Shown piece by piece: positions 41,398 to 49,702 of a DNA stretch of 64,000 nt. Position 1 is the first letter of the stretch. Every line of letters starts with the position of its first letter. The translations under genes were made by a program, and so were the position numbers. The notes below the pieces were generated by a model. That model made no database searches. It was not told where the DNA came from and saw only the letters and a list, made by a program, of their open reading frames with translations. The DNA comes from Streptomyces griseoincarnatus (GTDB lineage: Bacteria; Actinomycetota; Actinomycetes; Streptomycetales; Streptomycetaceae): contig BMTH01000008.1 in assembly GCA_014649575.1 (NCBI GenBank), forward strand, positions 248,001-312,000, read 5' to 3'.

Positions 41398-41730
41398 GTG
41401 GTCGAGCATGCACACATGGAGGGCGCTGAGCACGGACCGTCGACGAAACGGGGCCTCGTGGGCATGCTCCTCCAAGGAGGCGCCGGACTGGCCGCGGCGG
41501 CACTGCTCGCCAGGTTGCTGGAGACGGCGATTCCGATCAGTACGGCGGCGGCCGCGACCCAAGAGGGTGGGAACGCCTTCGCCGCCTCGGTCCTGCGCGC
41601 CGTCGGCAACGGCGCGCTGGCGGCCGCAGTGTGTGTCGTCCAGTTCGCGGTGCTGCTTCTCTGTTTCAGAGGCGTCCGGATCTGCTCGAACCTCGTGCGC
41701 GGTCAGCGCTCGGAGCCGCGTCCCGTCTGA
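41398..41730 (+). CDS. Small membrane protein, unknown function
   Basis: A 110-residue protein from GTG 41398 (GAGG nine bases upstream) with two hydrophobic segments (GMLLQGGAGLAAAALLARLL and GNGALAAAVCVVQFAVLLLC). I do not recognise a family. Codon use is consistent with coding and no better frame competes. It lies 167 bp after the helical partner gene and before the second CPA1 antiporter. Confidence 0.55.
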   Translation: MVEHAHMEGAEHGPSTKRGLVGMLLQGGAGLAAAALLARLLETAIPISTAAAATQEGGNAFAASVLRAVGNGALAAAVCVVQFAVLLLCFRGVRICSNLVRGQRSEPRPV

Positions 41731-41947
41731 GCAAGTGCCCAACCGGGGCGCCACGGCACGGACGTTCGTGGGCCGGGTCCGCGCTCGTGCGGTCACCGGC
41801 TTCCGGGCACCGCGGATCCGGACAGCGGTGCGCCATGGGCGGGGATTCGGCGGGTACGCGTACCAGGCTCAGGTCATGGCGGGGTGGGCTGCCCCCTGTT
41901 CCAGGGCCGACGTCGCAAAGCCAGGTCGACAGCGGGGAGTGTCTCAG

Positions 41948-43216
41948 GTGGTACTCGTCATCGTCTTCGGAGTGGCGCTGCTGGTGGCTGTGCTGCTGTC
42001 CGGGCTGGCCGCCCGGTCGGTGCTCTCCACCTCGCTGCTGTTCCTGGTGGGCGGCGCGCTCGTCAGCGACGGCTTCCTCGGTCTGATCCACATCACCCCG
42101 GACAGCGACATCGTCCGGGTCACTGCGGATCTGGCGCTCTTCGCGGTGCTGTTCACCGACGGCATGCACGTCTCCTTCCCCGCTCTGCGCCGGTCCTGGC
42201 GCAATCCCGCCCGTGCGCTCGGCCTGGGCATGCCGCTGGCCTTCCTCGGGGTCGCGCTGCTGACGCACTTCCTGGTGGGCCTCGACTGGACGACGTCCTT
42301 CCTGGTCGGCGCCGTGCTGGCGCCCACCGACCCGGTGTTCGCCTCGGCCATCGTGGGCCGCGAGGAGGTCCCCGCCCGGTTGCGGCAACTGCTCAACATC
42401 GAAAGCGGCGTCAACGACGGCCTCGCGCTGCCGTTCGTCCTCGTCTTCATCGCGGCCGCCGCACCCGCCGGCCACACCGAGGACGTCGGTCTCGCTTCGA
42501 TCGCCGGTGAACTCCTCCTCGGACTGCTCTTCGGCGTGACCCTGCCGCTGCTCGTGCACTGGCTGGTCCGGTTCCGCCTGCTGGGCGCGGAACCCGCGCT
42601 CCAGCCCCTGTTGCCGCTGGCGGTCGGAGTCACGCTGTACGCGGCCTGCCACCTCACCCACGCCAACCCCTATCTCGCCGCCTTCTCCGCCGGCGCGGTG
42701 ATCGCCGCACTCGCGCCGCAGGCCAAGGACGCCTTCGAGCCGCTGGGAGGAGCCCTGGCCGAGCTGGCCAAGTTCGCGGCGCTGCTGGTCTTCGGCGCGC
42801 TGCTCACCCCGCACCTCTTCGGCGACCTGTCGATCGGCGGCTACGCGGTGGCGGTCCTGTGCATCGTCCTCATCCGCCCGGCCTCGCTGCTGCTGTCCCT
42901 GCTGGGCACCGACTTCAACCGCAAGGAGAAGGTCACCGCGGCGTGGTTCGGTCCCAAGGGATTCGCCTCGGTGGTCTACGGACTGCTGGTGCTCCAGGCC
43001 GGCATCCCGCAGGGCGAGGAGGCGTTCACCCTGATCGCCGTCACCATCGCCTTCTCGATCGTCGCCCACAGCAGCACGGACGTGCCCATCGCACGGATCT
43101 TCGACGTCGAAGAACTGGTCGGCCTCCCCGACGACGACGCGAAGCCACGGCAACGGCCGCAGGAGCACGACGGCACGGGAAGCGGCAACCACGACGGCCG
43201 GCCCCGTGCGAAGTGA
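41948..43216 (+). CDS. CPA1-type cation/proton antiporter (NhaP-like), second copy
   Basis: A 422-residue protein of about 12 transmembrane helices: GALVSDGFLGLIHI, LFAVLFTDGMHVSFPALRRS, the ion-site motifs GAVLAPTDPVFASAIVGREE and NIESGVNDGLALPFVLVF, and AAWFGPKGFASVVYGLLVLQ. The C-terminal tail (PRQRPQEHDGTGSGNHDGRP) is hydrophilic. GTG 41948 has GGGGAG eight bases upstream; the frame is open further up but without homology. Together with Mrp and the 35997-37262 antiporter, it is one of three cation/proton exchange systems in this window. Confidence 0.9.
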   Translation: MVLVIVFGVALLVAVLLSGLAARSVLSTSLLFLVGGALVSDGFLGLIHITPDSDIVRVTADLALFAVLFTDGMHVSFPALRRSWRNPARALGLGMPLAFLGVALLTHFLVGLDWTTSFLVGAVLAPTDPVFASAIVGREEVPARLRQLLNIESGVNDGLALPFVLVFIAAAAPAGHTEDVGLASIAGELLLGLLFGVTLPLLVHWLVRFRLLGAEPALQPLLPLAVGVTLYAACHLTHANPYLAAFSAGAVIAALAPQAKDAFEPLGGALAELAKFAALLVFGALLTPHLFGDLSIGGYAVAVLCIVLIRPASLLLSLLGTDFNRKEKVTAAWFGPKGFASVVYGLLVLQAGIPQGEEAFTLIAVTIAFSIVAHSSTDVPIARIFDVEELVGLPDDDAKPRQRPQEHDGTGSGNHDGRPRAK

Positions 43217-43275
43217 GCGGCCTGTCCGCGAGGATCCGACCCGTCAAGCGCCCAGGGGTGGAAAGCCCGGTGACC

Positions 43276-43303
43276 ACTGCGGACTGCGGACTGCGGACTG
43301 CGG
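43276..43303. repeat. 4 x 7-bp tandem repeat (ACTGCGG)
   Basis: Four exact ACTGCGG units lie in the short gap between the convergent antiporter and MarR genes. A fifth, partial unit (ACTGGG) follows. Likely a slippage repeat; its number may vary between strains. Confidence 0.8.
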
Positions 43304-43330
43304 ACTGGGTGACGAGTAGCGGCAGGCCCG

Positions 43331-43870
43331 TCAGGCGTCGCCGACTGCGGGGAGGTCTGTCGTCCACCCCAGCGGATGAGGGCCCACCGTGTCGTCCCGG
43401 ACCGGAGCGAGCGGCTCTCCGCCTGCTTCGTTGAACGCGGCCAGCGCCTCGACGAGGGCCGAGCGCTGAGCCGGGCTCAGCCGTTGCACGATCTCGGTGA
43501 TCGCGGCACGGCGGCGGGCGGTGACGTCGGCGACCGTGCGGCTGCCTTCCTCCGTGAGCTGGAGCAGCGTCTCACGTCGGCTGGTGGGGTTCGGCTGCCG
43601 GTCGGCGAGGCCTGCGGCGATCAGGCGGTCGACCATCCGCATGGCGGTGGACGGGGCGACCCGCAGGAGTTCGGCGAGCGTGACCAGCTTGGTCGCACCC
43701 CGTTCGGACAGCACGACGAGCATTCTGAACTGCGGCAACGTCACCCGTTCCTCGACCGCGGCGAGGGACCGCGCGGACACCGCGACCAGCAGGCGCGACG
43801 CGGTCAGCACCGACCGGGTCACCAGCTCCACGTCGTCCGTCGTCCCCGCAGGGTCCTCACGCTCCGGCAT
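43331..43870 (-). CDS. MarR-family transcriptional regulator
   Basis: A 179-residue winged-helix regulator. The core is RLLVAVSARSLAAVEERVTL, FRMLVVLSERG, the recognition region LVTLAELLRVAPSTAMRMVD, then RLIAAGLADRQPNPTSRRET and LLQLTEEGSRTVADVTARRR. MarR proteins usually act as dimeric repressors relieved by small ligands or oxidants. It lies 30 bp downstream of the PP2C gene on the same strand. Targets are not obvious; no clear palindrome was seen in the short upstream gap. Confidence 0.88.
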   Translation of the reverse strand: MPEREDPAGTTDDVELVTRSVLTASRLLVAVSARSLAAVEERVTLPQFRMLVVLSERGATKLVTLAELLRVAPSTAMRMVDRLIAAGLADRQPNPTSRRETLLQLTEEGSRTVADVTARRRAAITEIVQRLSPAQRSALVEALAAFNEAGGEPLAPVRDDTVGPHPLGWTTDLPAVGDA

Positions 43871-43900
43871 GCGTCCTTTCTACCTCGTGGCAGGTGTTGC

Positions 43901-44992
43901 TCACTCGCGCGGAGGGGACGGCCTTGCGTCCTCGTCACCGTGGTAGCGCAGCAGAAGCATCGCGGCGTCGTCGTGCGGCGGTCCGGCCGCGTGCCGGGCG
44001 AGGTCTTCCCGCAGGGCCGCCAGGGCCCGGCGGGCGTCCGGTTCCTTCAGCAGGTGCGCCCGCTCGCCGAGGGGATAGAAGCGGCCCTCCTCGTCGCGGG
44101 CTTCCGTGACGCCGTCGGTGTAGAGCAGGAGCTGCTCACCCGGGGCAAAGCTCAGCCGGTAGGGCGGCGGGCCCTCGCTGCCGTCTCCCGCGAGTCCCAA
44201 CGGAGGCGCGTAGGCGGGTGGTTGGGGGAAGTCGACCGTTCCGTCCCCGCGTAGGATCATCGGCGCCGGGTGCCCGTAGTTGATGAAGACGACCTCGTGC
44301 TCATCGCCGATCTCGGCGAGGACGGCAGTGACGAACTTCTCCCCTTCCAGTTCCCGCGCCGCGCTGCGCTCCAGACGTTCACCGAGTCCGGTCAGGGTGG
44401 CCTCGTCGTAGGCCGCCTCACGGAAGGCGCCCAGTACCAGCGCCGCTGTCTCCACCGCCGCCAGGCCCTTGCCCTGGACGTCCCCGACGATGACCCGTAC
44501 ACCGTGCGGGGAGGACACCACCTCGTACAGGTCTCCGCCGATACGCGCCTCGGCGACCGCCGACGTGTAGGACACCACTGCCCGGAGCGGGCCGGCGACC
44601 CGCGGAACGGGGCGCAGCAGCACGCGTTGGGCGACTTCCGCGATCGACCGTACGCTGGCCAGTTCCGCCTCCCGGCGCGAGCGCGTCACAGCCGCCGCGA
44701 CGCCCACGCCCGTGACCCCTGCCACCGAGGCCAGTGCGGTGTACCCGCGGCGTTCGTCGAACAGTCCGTCGTACAGGCCCAGTGCGACGCACAGGACGAG
44801 GGCCGCGAGGCCGTAGAGCGCGGTGCGGCGCCATCCGCCGACCAGCCCGGCGAAGGCCGGTCCGAGAGAGACCAGCGGCAGGAATCCGACACTTGGCCCC
44901 GCCAGGATGTCCGTCACCGCCACGACTGCCATCACGACCGCTGGAGTAAGGGACAGCAGCGTCCAGCGCGACGGCGGCTTCCGGTCGGTCAT
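43901..44992 (-). CDS. Membrane PP2C/SpoIIE-type protein phosphatase
   Basis: A 363-residue protein. The N-terminal part has three or four hydrophobic helices (LSLTPAVVMAVVAVTDIL, VGFLPLVSLGPAFAGLVGG, ALYGLAALVLCVALGLYDG, ALASVAGVTGVGVAAAV). A SpoIIE/RsbU phosphatase domain follows: AEARIGGDLYEVVSSPHGVR, VIVGDVQGKGLAAVETA, VFINYGHPAPMIL, EQLLLYTDGVTEARDEEG and GPPHDDAAMLLLRY, with the metal-binding Asp residues retained. Such phosphatases typically dephosphorylate anti-anti-sigma factors. No partner STAS or RsbW gene is adjacent. GTG/ATG start at 44992. Confidence 0.9.
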   Translation of the reverse strand: MTDRKPPSRWTLLSLTPAVVMAVVAVTDILAGPSVGFLPLVSLGPAFAGLVGGWRRTALYGLAALVLCVALGLYDGLFDERRGYTALASVAGVTGVGVAAAVTRSRREAELASVRSIAEVAQRVLLRPVPRVAGPLRAVVSYTSAVAEARIGGDLYEVVSSPHGVRVIVGDVQGKGLAAVETAALVLGAFREAAYDEATLTGLGERLERSAARELEGEKFVTAVLAEIGDEHEVVFINYGHPAPMILRGDGTVDFPQPPAYAPPLGLAGDGSEGPPPYRLSFAPGEQLLLYTDGVTEARDEEGRFYPLGERAHLLKEPDARRALAALREDLARHAAGPPHDDAAMLLLRYHGDEDARPSPPRE

Positions 44993-45163
44993 GCGGCACT
45001 CCTGCGATGTCAGGGCTGTCGAGAGCCACCGGCATCCCCTCGCAGGCGCCCCTCCCGACCTTTAGACTATGCAAAGGTGGCTCCCACGCGACGACCGCGG
45101 TTTCCCGTCCTTTACCCGATCGAGTCCGAAAGACGATTTACCCGACATCCGTTAGGCCCTGCC

Positions 45164-45685
45164 TTGATCAACCAGAATGCGCCGATCGGCCGACCCGGAC
45201 GGCCCACCGGTTGGCGACGCCGCGTCTTGCGCCTGCCGGTACTCGCCTACCGCGTCGGACTCGGCTCCCTCTTCGGGAAGCGGCTTCTTCTGCTTCACCA
45301 CACGGGCAGGGTCTCGGGCCGCGACCGCACGACTGTCCTGGAGGTCGTGTCCTTCGATGCGGTCGAGGCGAGCTGGACCGTCGCCTCAGGGTTCGGACCG
45401 AAGGCCGACTGGTACCGGAATCTGCGCGCTCAGCCGCAGACCCTCATCCGGTGCGGCAGCCACCCGCACCCTGTCACCGCCCGCTTCCTCCCCGCTGACG
45501 ACGGCGCGGCCATCATGGCGGACTACGCGCGCCGGCACCCTCGCACCGCTCGCCGCTTGTGCGCCTTCATGGGGCTGCCGGTCGACGGCAGCGACGAGTC
45601 GTTCCGTGCGGCAGGACGCGCCATCCCCTTCGTACGCCTCGAGGCGGGCGCCGGGCACAGCCCGGCCGGGAGAAGACACCGGTGA
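45164..45685 (+). CDS. Deazaflavin (F420)-dependent nitroreductase-family protein
   Basis: A protein of about 173 residues of the Ddn/DUF385 split-barrel family. Hallmarks: LLLHHTGRVSGRDRTTVLEV, WTVASGFGPKADWYRNLRAQ, PQTLIRCGSHPHPVTARFLP and DYARRHPRTARRLCAFMG. Family members bind F420 and reduce quinones or nitro compounds, or act on cell-envelope substrates. TTG 45164 is the most plausible start that precedes the domain; the ribosome site is weak (TTAGG), so the start is uncertain. It is a single gene, divergent from the PP2C gene. Confidence 0.75.
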   Translation: MINQNAPIGRPGRPTGWRRRVLRLPVLAYRVGLGSLFGKRLLLLHHTGRVSGRDRTTVLEVVSFDAVEASWTVASGFGPKADWYRNLRAQPQTLIRCGSHPHPVTARFLPADDGAAIMADYARRHPRTARRLCAFMGLPVDGSDESFRAAGRAIPFVRLEAGAGHSPAGRRHR

Positions 45686-45858
45686 TACCGAAGTGACACC
45701 CAAGACCACTCGCGGCCGCATTTTGCACTGTGCAAGTATCGAGTTCCCGGGACCGGCCGACGGTGGATCGGCACAGGAGAGCCTCCGGTCGTCGGCCGGT
45801 CCTCCGCCAGGAAGCGGCGGGCACCGACCAGGCGACCCCCTTCAGGAGGGAGACAGCC

Positions 45859-46380
45859 GTGACCACCCCGGATCCGACCGGACGAGGAACACCGCACGAC
45901 CCGGAGCACACTCCGTCCCACGGGGGTGATGTCTGGCTGAAGTTCCTGGCGGACAACGAGCGCGCCATTCACGATTCCGCTCCCAGGGAGCCCTCGGCTC
46001 GGGAACGGACGATCGGCCGGCCACCTCGCCACCCCCGCGCCGACCGGCACGCCCCCCGCGATCCGCGTCCGGGCCAGGAACCGGCGGACGGCCCCGGCAA
46101 GACCGTCGGTGACCTGTGGCAGCCCGACGGCCCACAGCCGACCTGGCGAGAACTCGACCCGCCCGCCCGACTCCGTCACGCAGTCCGGCTGATCGCGACG
46201 GGTGCGGCCATATGCCTGGCGCTCGCGGCCTGGTCGATGCTGTCCACCACGGCGGGCACACCGGGCCACGCCCCGGTCGGCCGTACGACCCAGCAGGTCG
46301 AGGACGCACCGGCCGCCGTCCCCGCGTCCGCCCCGGAACGCGCCGATGCCAGGCCGACGCCGACCGCCTCCATCGAGTGA
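45859..46380 (+). CDS. Single-pass membrane protein, unknown function
   Basis: A 173-residue protein with a long hydrophilic, Pro/Arg-rich N-terminal region that contains GGDVWLKFLADNERAIHDSA, one transmembrane helix near residue 115 (RLIATGAAICLALAAWSML), and a Pro/Ala-rich external tail. The DVWLKFLxDNExAI motif recurs in Streptomyces membrane proteins of unknown role. GTG 45859 has a very good GGAGGGAG site. A hairpin terminator candidate follows at 46429. Confidence 0.72.
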   Translation: MTTPDPTGRGTPHDPEHTPSHGGDVWLKFLADNERAIHDSAPREPSARERTIGRPPRHPRADRHAPRDPRPGQEPADGPGKTVGDLWQPDGPQPTWRELDPPARLRHAVRLIATGAAICLALAAWSMLSTTAGTPGHAPVGRTTQQVEDAPAAVPASAPERADARPTPTASIE

Positions 46381-46428
46381 GACGGCCTCGTCCTTCCCTC
46401 CCCCGCTCGCGGTGCCCGTTTACGAGCA

Positions 46429-46447
46429 GCCGTCGGTAGCCGACGGC
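46429..46447 (+). terminator. Hairpin terminator candidate
   Basis: GCCGTCGG and CCGACGGC form a perfect 8-bp stem with a TAG loop, 48 bp after the stop of the 45859-46380 gene. No T-tract. Confidence 0.5.
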
Positions 46448-47066
46448 CCTCGCCGGAGAGGACTTCGCGCCCAGCACCTTCCCCAGCGGGGCACCACAGC
46501 GGCGACATGCACCTCTCCGCGCGTGTCCGCGCCCAGCAGGCACGTGGTGACGTGCTGGACGGATGGCACCGGCCCGCTTGGGCGGTCTGAACCGTGACGG
46601 CGCCTGGAACTCGTCAAGGCTGCTCGCTCGGGGCACCAGGTCCGTTCGCGTTCTCCGGCCGGACGGACCGCCGAGAGCCGTCACCCCAACTACCTACCGC
46701 AGCACGGACGGCAACACGGTCGCGCGGCGGCCTGCGGCGCTGTTACAGCGGGAGGGGCTCGGTGGCCGAGCAGCCGACGGCGGTCAGTCCGCGGGGCGGG
46801 ACCTCGGGATGCAGAAGCTCGTTGACCACGGTGGCGACGGCCGGTCCTAGCCCGGCCTTCGGCAACGCCCGCGTCAACAGCCGCCGGCGCGACGACATGT
46901 CACGCCGCGGGCACCACCCCGCAGACGGCCCTGACGGGCTCCCTGCACTCCTGCTCCGGCATGCCTGGCGCCCGGCCCAGGTACAGCAGTGAACGCGGTA
47001 CGCGTCGATGCCGAAGACCGTAATCCGTAGCGGAACGCGGGGCGGATTGGTCCTGAAGTCTTTTTC
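46448..47066. other. Mostly non-coding region
   Basis: Apart from the small frame at 46743-46898, I see no supported gene between the terminator hairpin and the promoter region of the molybdenum protein. Open frames on the + strand are Arg/Gly-rich. Confidence 0.45.
46743..46898 (-). CDS. Possible small protein (51 residues) or C-terminal gene remnant
   Basis: A short leftward frame starting at ATG 46898 reads MSSRRRLLTRALPKAG, then LGPAVATVVNELLHPEVPP, ending ATEPLPL. Third codon positions are almost all G or C and the composition is balanced, unlike the Arg/Pro-rich frames around it. The frame remains open upstream for about 16 codons (ending WCPRRD), so it may be the tail of a broken gene. 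No good ribosome site precedes the ATG. Function unknown. Confidence 0.35.
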   Translation of the reverse strand: MSSRRRLLTRALPKAGLGPAVATVVNELLHPEVPPRGLTAVGCSATEPLPL

Positions 47067-47078
47067 ACCTGATCAGGT
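47067..47078. promoter_or_regulatory. Palindrome ACCTGATCAGGT
   Basis: A perfect 12-bp palindrome 41 bp upstream of the sulfite-oxidase-like start, just after a T-run (TTTTT). It is a candidate operator for the gene block that follows. Confidence 0.45.
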
Positions 47079-47119
47079 CTGGAACCAATCCACCCGGCGG
47101 GCAGAACCGGATTCCCCCC

Positions 47120-48745
47120 GTGAGGAACGAAGCGAAGGACCAGCGAGGACGGCCGAGTTGGCCCGGTGTGCCGCTGGGTGCGCTGAGCGGGGTGCTGGCC
47201 GGCTTCGCCGCGCTGGCGGTGGCCGAACTGGTCGCGGCAGCGGTCCGCCCGCAGGCCGGTCCGGTCATCGCGGTGGGCGGCGCGTCCATCGACGCAACGC
47301 CCGCTGCGGTCAAGGACTGGGCGATCCGCCGGTTCGGCACCGACGACAAGCTCGTCCTGCAACTCGGCATCCTCGCCGTCCTGACGGTGCTGGCCCTGGT
47401 GTTGGGTGCGCTGGCAGTGCGGTTCAGGCGGCTCGGCGCCGCCGGAGTCCTTCTCTTCGGAGCCGTCGGGGCGGCCGCCGCTGTCAGCCGGCCGGACTCC
47501 AGGAGCCTCACCGACGCCGTCCCCTCCGTCGTGGGCGCCGTCGTCGGAGCCCTTCTTCTCCATGTGCTGGTGGGCCGCCTGACCCCGGCGAGGCGGTCAC
47601 CGGCGTCCGGAGCCGCGACCGGGGAAGCGGGTAACCGTCTGCCTCCGGCCGCAGGCTGGGACCGGCGGGGATTCGTCCTCGCGGCCGCGTCCGCGGCAGC
47701 GGCGTCTGCCGCGGTGGGCGCGGTCGGCCGCTCCCTGACGGCCTCGCGCGGGCAGGACGCGGTCGCATCCCGGCGAAGGGTCGTGCTGCCCTCTCCCGGG
47801 TCACCGGCACAACCGGTCCCCAGGGGTGCCCGGCTTCGGGTCCAGGGGATCAGCCCCTTCATCACCCCCAACGCGGACTTCTACCGGGTGGACACCGCCC
47901 TGGTGGTCCCCAAGGTGGATGCCACGGCCTGGCGACTGCGGATCCACGGCGAAGGCGTTCAACGCCCCGGCACCTACACGTTCGACGAACTGCTGCGCAG
48001 GGAACTGATCGAGCGGGACATCACCCTGACCTGCGTCTCCAACGAGGTCGGCGGCCCTTATACCGGCAACGCCCGCTGGATCGGCGTGCGGCTGGCCGAC
48101 CTGCTGGCCGAGTGCGGGGTCGAGCCCCCGTCCCGTGGCGGGCCGGCGGATCAGCTGGTGTCCCGGTCGGTGGACGGCATGACGATCGGCACTCCGGTCG
48201 AGGACGTCATGGACGGCCGCGACGCCATGCTGGCCCTGGGCATGAACGGCGAGCCGCTTCCCTTCGACCACGGCTTCCCGGTCCGGATGGTCGTGCCGGG
48301 CTTGTACGGCTTCGTCTCGGCCTGCAAGTGGATCAAGGACATCGAGCTCACCTCCTTCGACTCCTACGACCCGTACTGGGTCGAGCGCGGCTGGGCCCGC
48401 CAGGCCCCGGTCAAGACCTCCTCGCGTATCGACACCCCCAAGCCGTTCGCCCGTCCGAGGACCGGCACGGTGATGGTCGCCGGGGTGGCCTGGGCCCAGC
48501 ACCGGGGCATCGACAAGGTCGAGGTCCGCATCGATGACGGCCCCTGGCGACAAGCCGACCTGGGGGCCGAGGACACGCGCGACACCTGGCGGCAGTGGTC
48601 GTTCCCCTGGCAGGCCACCACGGGCGGCCACACCCTCACCGTCCGCGCCACCGACCGCACCGGCGCGGTGCAGACCGGCACACGCGCCCGCACCGTCCCC
48701 GACGGCGCCAGCGGATGGCACTCCGTCGTCGTGACCGTCGACTGA
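47120..48745 (+). CDS. Membrane-anchored sulfite-oxidase-type molybdopterin protein
   Basis: A 541-residue protein. The first 240 residues hold about five hydrophobic helices (ALSGVLAGFAALAVAELVAA, LGILAVLTVLALVLGALAVR, AAGVLLFGAVGAAAAV, VPSVVGAVVGALLLHVLVG and FVLAAASAAAASAAVGAVG). Next comes the Moco-binding domain with ISPFITPNADFYRVD, the Cys ligand in ITLTCVSNEVGG, and VVPGLYGFVSACKWIKDIEL. A C-terminal Ig-like dimerisation domain follows (VMVAGVAWAQHRGIDKVEVR). Such exported SUOX-like proteins are periplasmic-face reductases or oxidases of unknown substrate, and a similar protein belongs to mycobacterial SigK-linked genes. GTG 47120 has no clear ribosome site; a later start is possible. 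Confidence 0.88.
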   Translation: MRNEAKDQRGRPSWPGVPLGALSGVLAGFAALAVAELVAAAVRPQAGPVIAVGGASIDATPAAVKDWAIRRFGTDDKLVLQLGILAVLTVLALVLGALAVRFRRLGAAGVLLFGAVGAAAAVSRPDSRSLTDAVPSVVGAVVGALLLHVLVGRLTPARRSPASGAATGEAGNRLPPAAGWDRRGFVLAAASAAAASAAVGAVGRSLTASRGQDAVASRRRVVLPSPGSPAQPVPRGARLRVQGISPFITPNADFYRVDTALVVPKVDATAWRLRIHGEGVQRPGTYTFDELLRRELIERDITLTCVSNEVGGPYTGNARWIGVRLADLLAECGVEPPSRGGPADQLVSRSVDGMTIGTPVEDVMDGRDAMLALGMNGEPLPFDHGFPVRMVVPGLYGFVSACKWIKDIELTSFDSYDPYWVERGWARQAPVKTSSRIDTPKPFARPRTGTVMVAGVAWAQHRGIDKVEVRIDDGPWRQADLGAEDTRDTWRQWSFPWQATTGGHTLTVRATDRTGAVQTGTRARTVPDGASGWHSVVVTVD

Positions 48746-48842
48746 CCACCGCCACAAGGGCCCCGTGCCCTTCCCCTGAACCACCTCTCCGCACCATCCG
48801 AACGCAGCCGCATCAGGCTGCACCTGCCAACAGGAGATCATG

Positions 48843-49502
48843 ATGAACACCCGTATCCGCCGCAGTGCCGGTCTCTTCGCCGCCGCCGCGGTGCTCCCCC
48901 TGGCCCTGACCGCCTGCTCCGGCGACAGCGGTGACTCGGGCAAGTCCGACTCCCCCAGCACGTCGGCGTCCACCAGGAGCAGCGACGACATGAGCGGCGG
49001 GTCGAACAGCGCCGCCGGCAGCGCGGACCAGCCGTTCGGCCCGGCCTGTTCCGCCGTGCCGGACAGCGGTGCCGGCTCCTTCGACGGGATGGCCAAGGAC
49101 CCGGTCGCCACCGCCGCTTCCAACAACCCGGCCCTGTCCACCCTGGTGACAGCGGTGAAGAAGGCCGGTCTGGTCGACACCCTCAACAACGCGCAGGACA
49201 TCACCGTGTTCGCGCCCACCAACGACGCCTTCGGCAAGATCCCGAAGGCCACCCTGGACAAGGTCCTCAACGACAAAGAGATGCTGACGAAGGTCCTCAC
49301 CTACCACGTCGTCGGCCAGAAGCTCACCCCCCAGGACCTGGAGAACGGGTCCTTCGACACGCTGGAGAAGTCGAAGGTCATGACCTCCGGCTCGGGCGGG
49401 TCCTACACGGTCAACGACTCCGCCAAGGTCGTCTGCGGCAACGTCAAGACCGCCAACGCCAACGTCTACATCATCGACACCGTGCTGATGCCCAAGAGCT
49501 GA
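48843..49502 (+). CDS. Fasciclin-domain lipoprotein (MPT83/MPT70-like)
   Basis: A 219-residue surface lipoprotein with signal FAAAAVLPLALTAC (lipobox LTAC), a Ser/Asp-rich linker, then a FAS1 domain: CSAVPDSGAGSFDGMAKDPV, STLVTAVKKAGLVDTLNNAQ, DITVFAPTNDAFGKIPKATL, YHVVGQKLTPQDL and NVYIIDTVLMP. FAS1 domains mediate adhesion; MPT70/MPT83 are the major SigK-controlled antigens of the M. tuberculosis complex. ATG 48843 has AGGAG six bases upstream, ATG 48840 being closer. It follows the sulfite-oxidase-like gene by 97 bp. Confidence 0.93.
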   Translation: MNTRIRRSAGLFAAAAVLPLALTACSGDSGDSGKSDSPSTSASTRSSDDMSGGSNSAAGSADQPFGPACSAVPDSGAGSFDGMAKDPVATAASNNPALSTLVTAVKKAGLVDTLNNAQDITVFAPTNDAFGKIPKATLDKVLNDKEMLTKVLTYHVVGQKLTPQDLENGSFDTLEKSKVMTSGSGGSYTVNDSAKVVCGNVKTANANVYIIDTVLMPKS

Positions 49503-49702
49503 CACCCCCGCGAGCCGAGGACGCACCCACAGCGTCGCCTTGCCGGGAGCGCATCCGGCGGCGCGCGTCCTTCCACCGGGGCACCCACCGGCAGGGTCTG
49601 GCGGGTGCCCCTCGCCAGAGGGCTGGGGCGCGGGCTCCCGGGCCCGCACCCCAGCCCTCCGAGCATGCCGTTCACCCGTCCGGGGAGGGAGACAACAACA
49701 CC

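Noticed and set aside
46594-46992. 132-codon + strand frame in the gap before the SUOX-like gene
   Set aside because: Arg/Gly/Ser-rich, no homology pattern, and it overlaps a better-biased small frame on the other strand.
48760-48842. SigK-type promoter (mycobacterial -35 CCATCC, -10 CCGAAT) before the fasciclin gene
   Set aside because: A CCATCC occurs near 48796, but no CCGAAT-like -10 lies at the required distance; not strong enough to report as a promoter.
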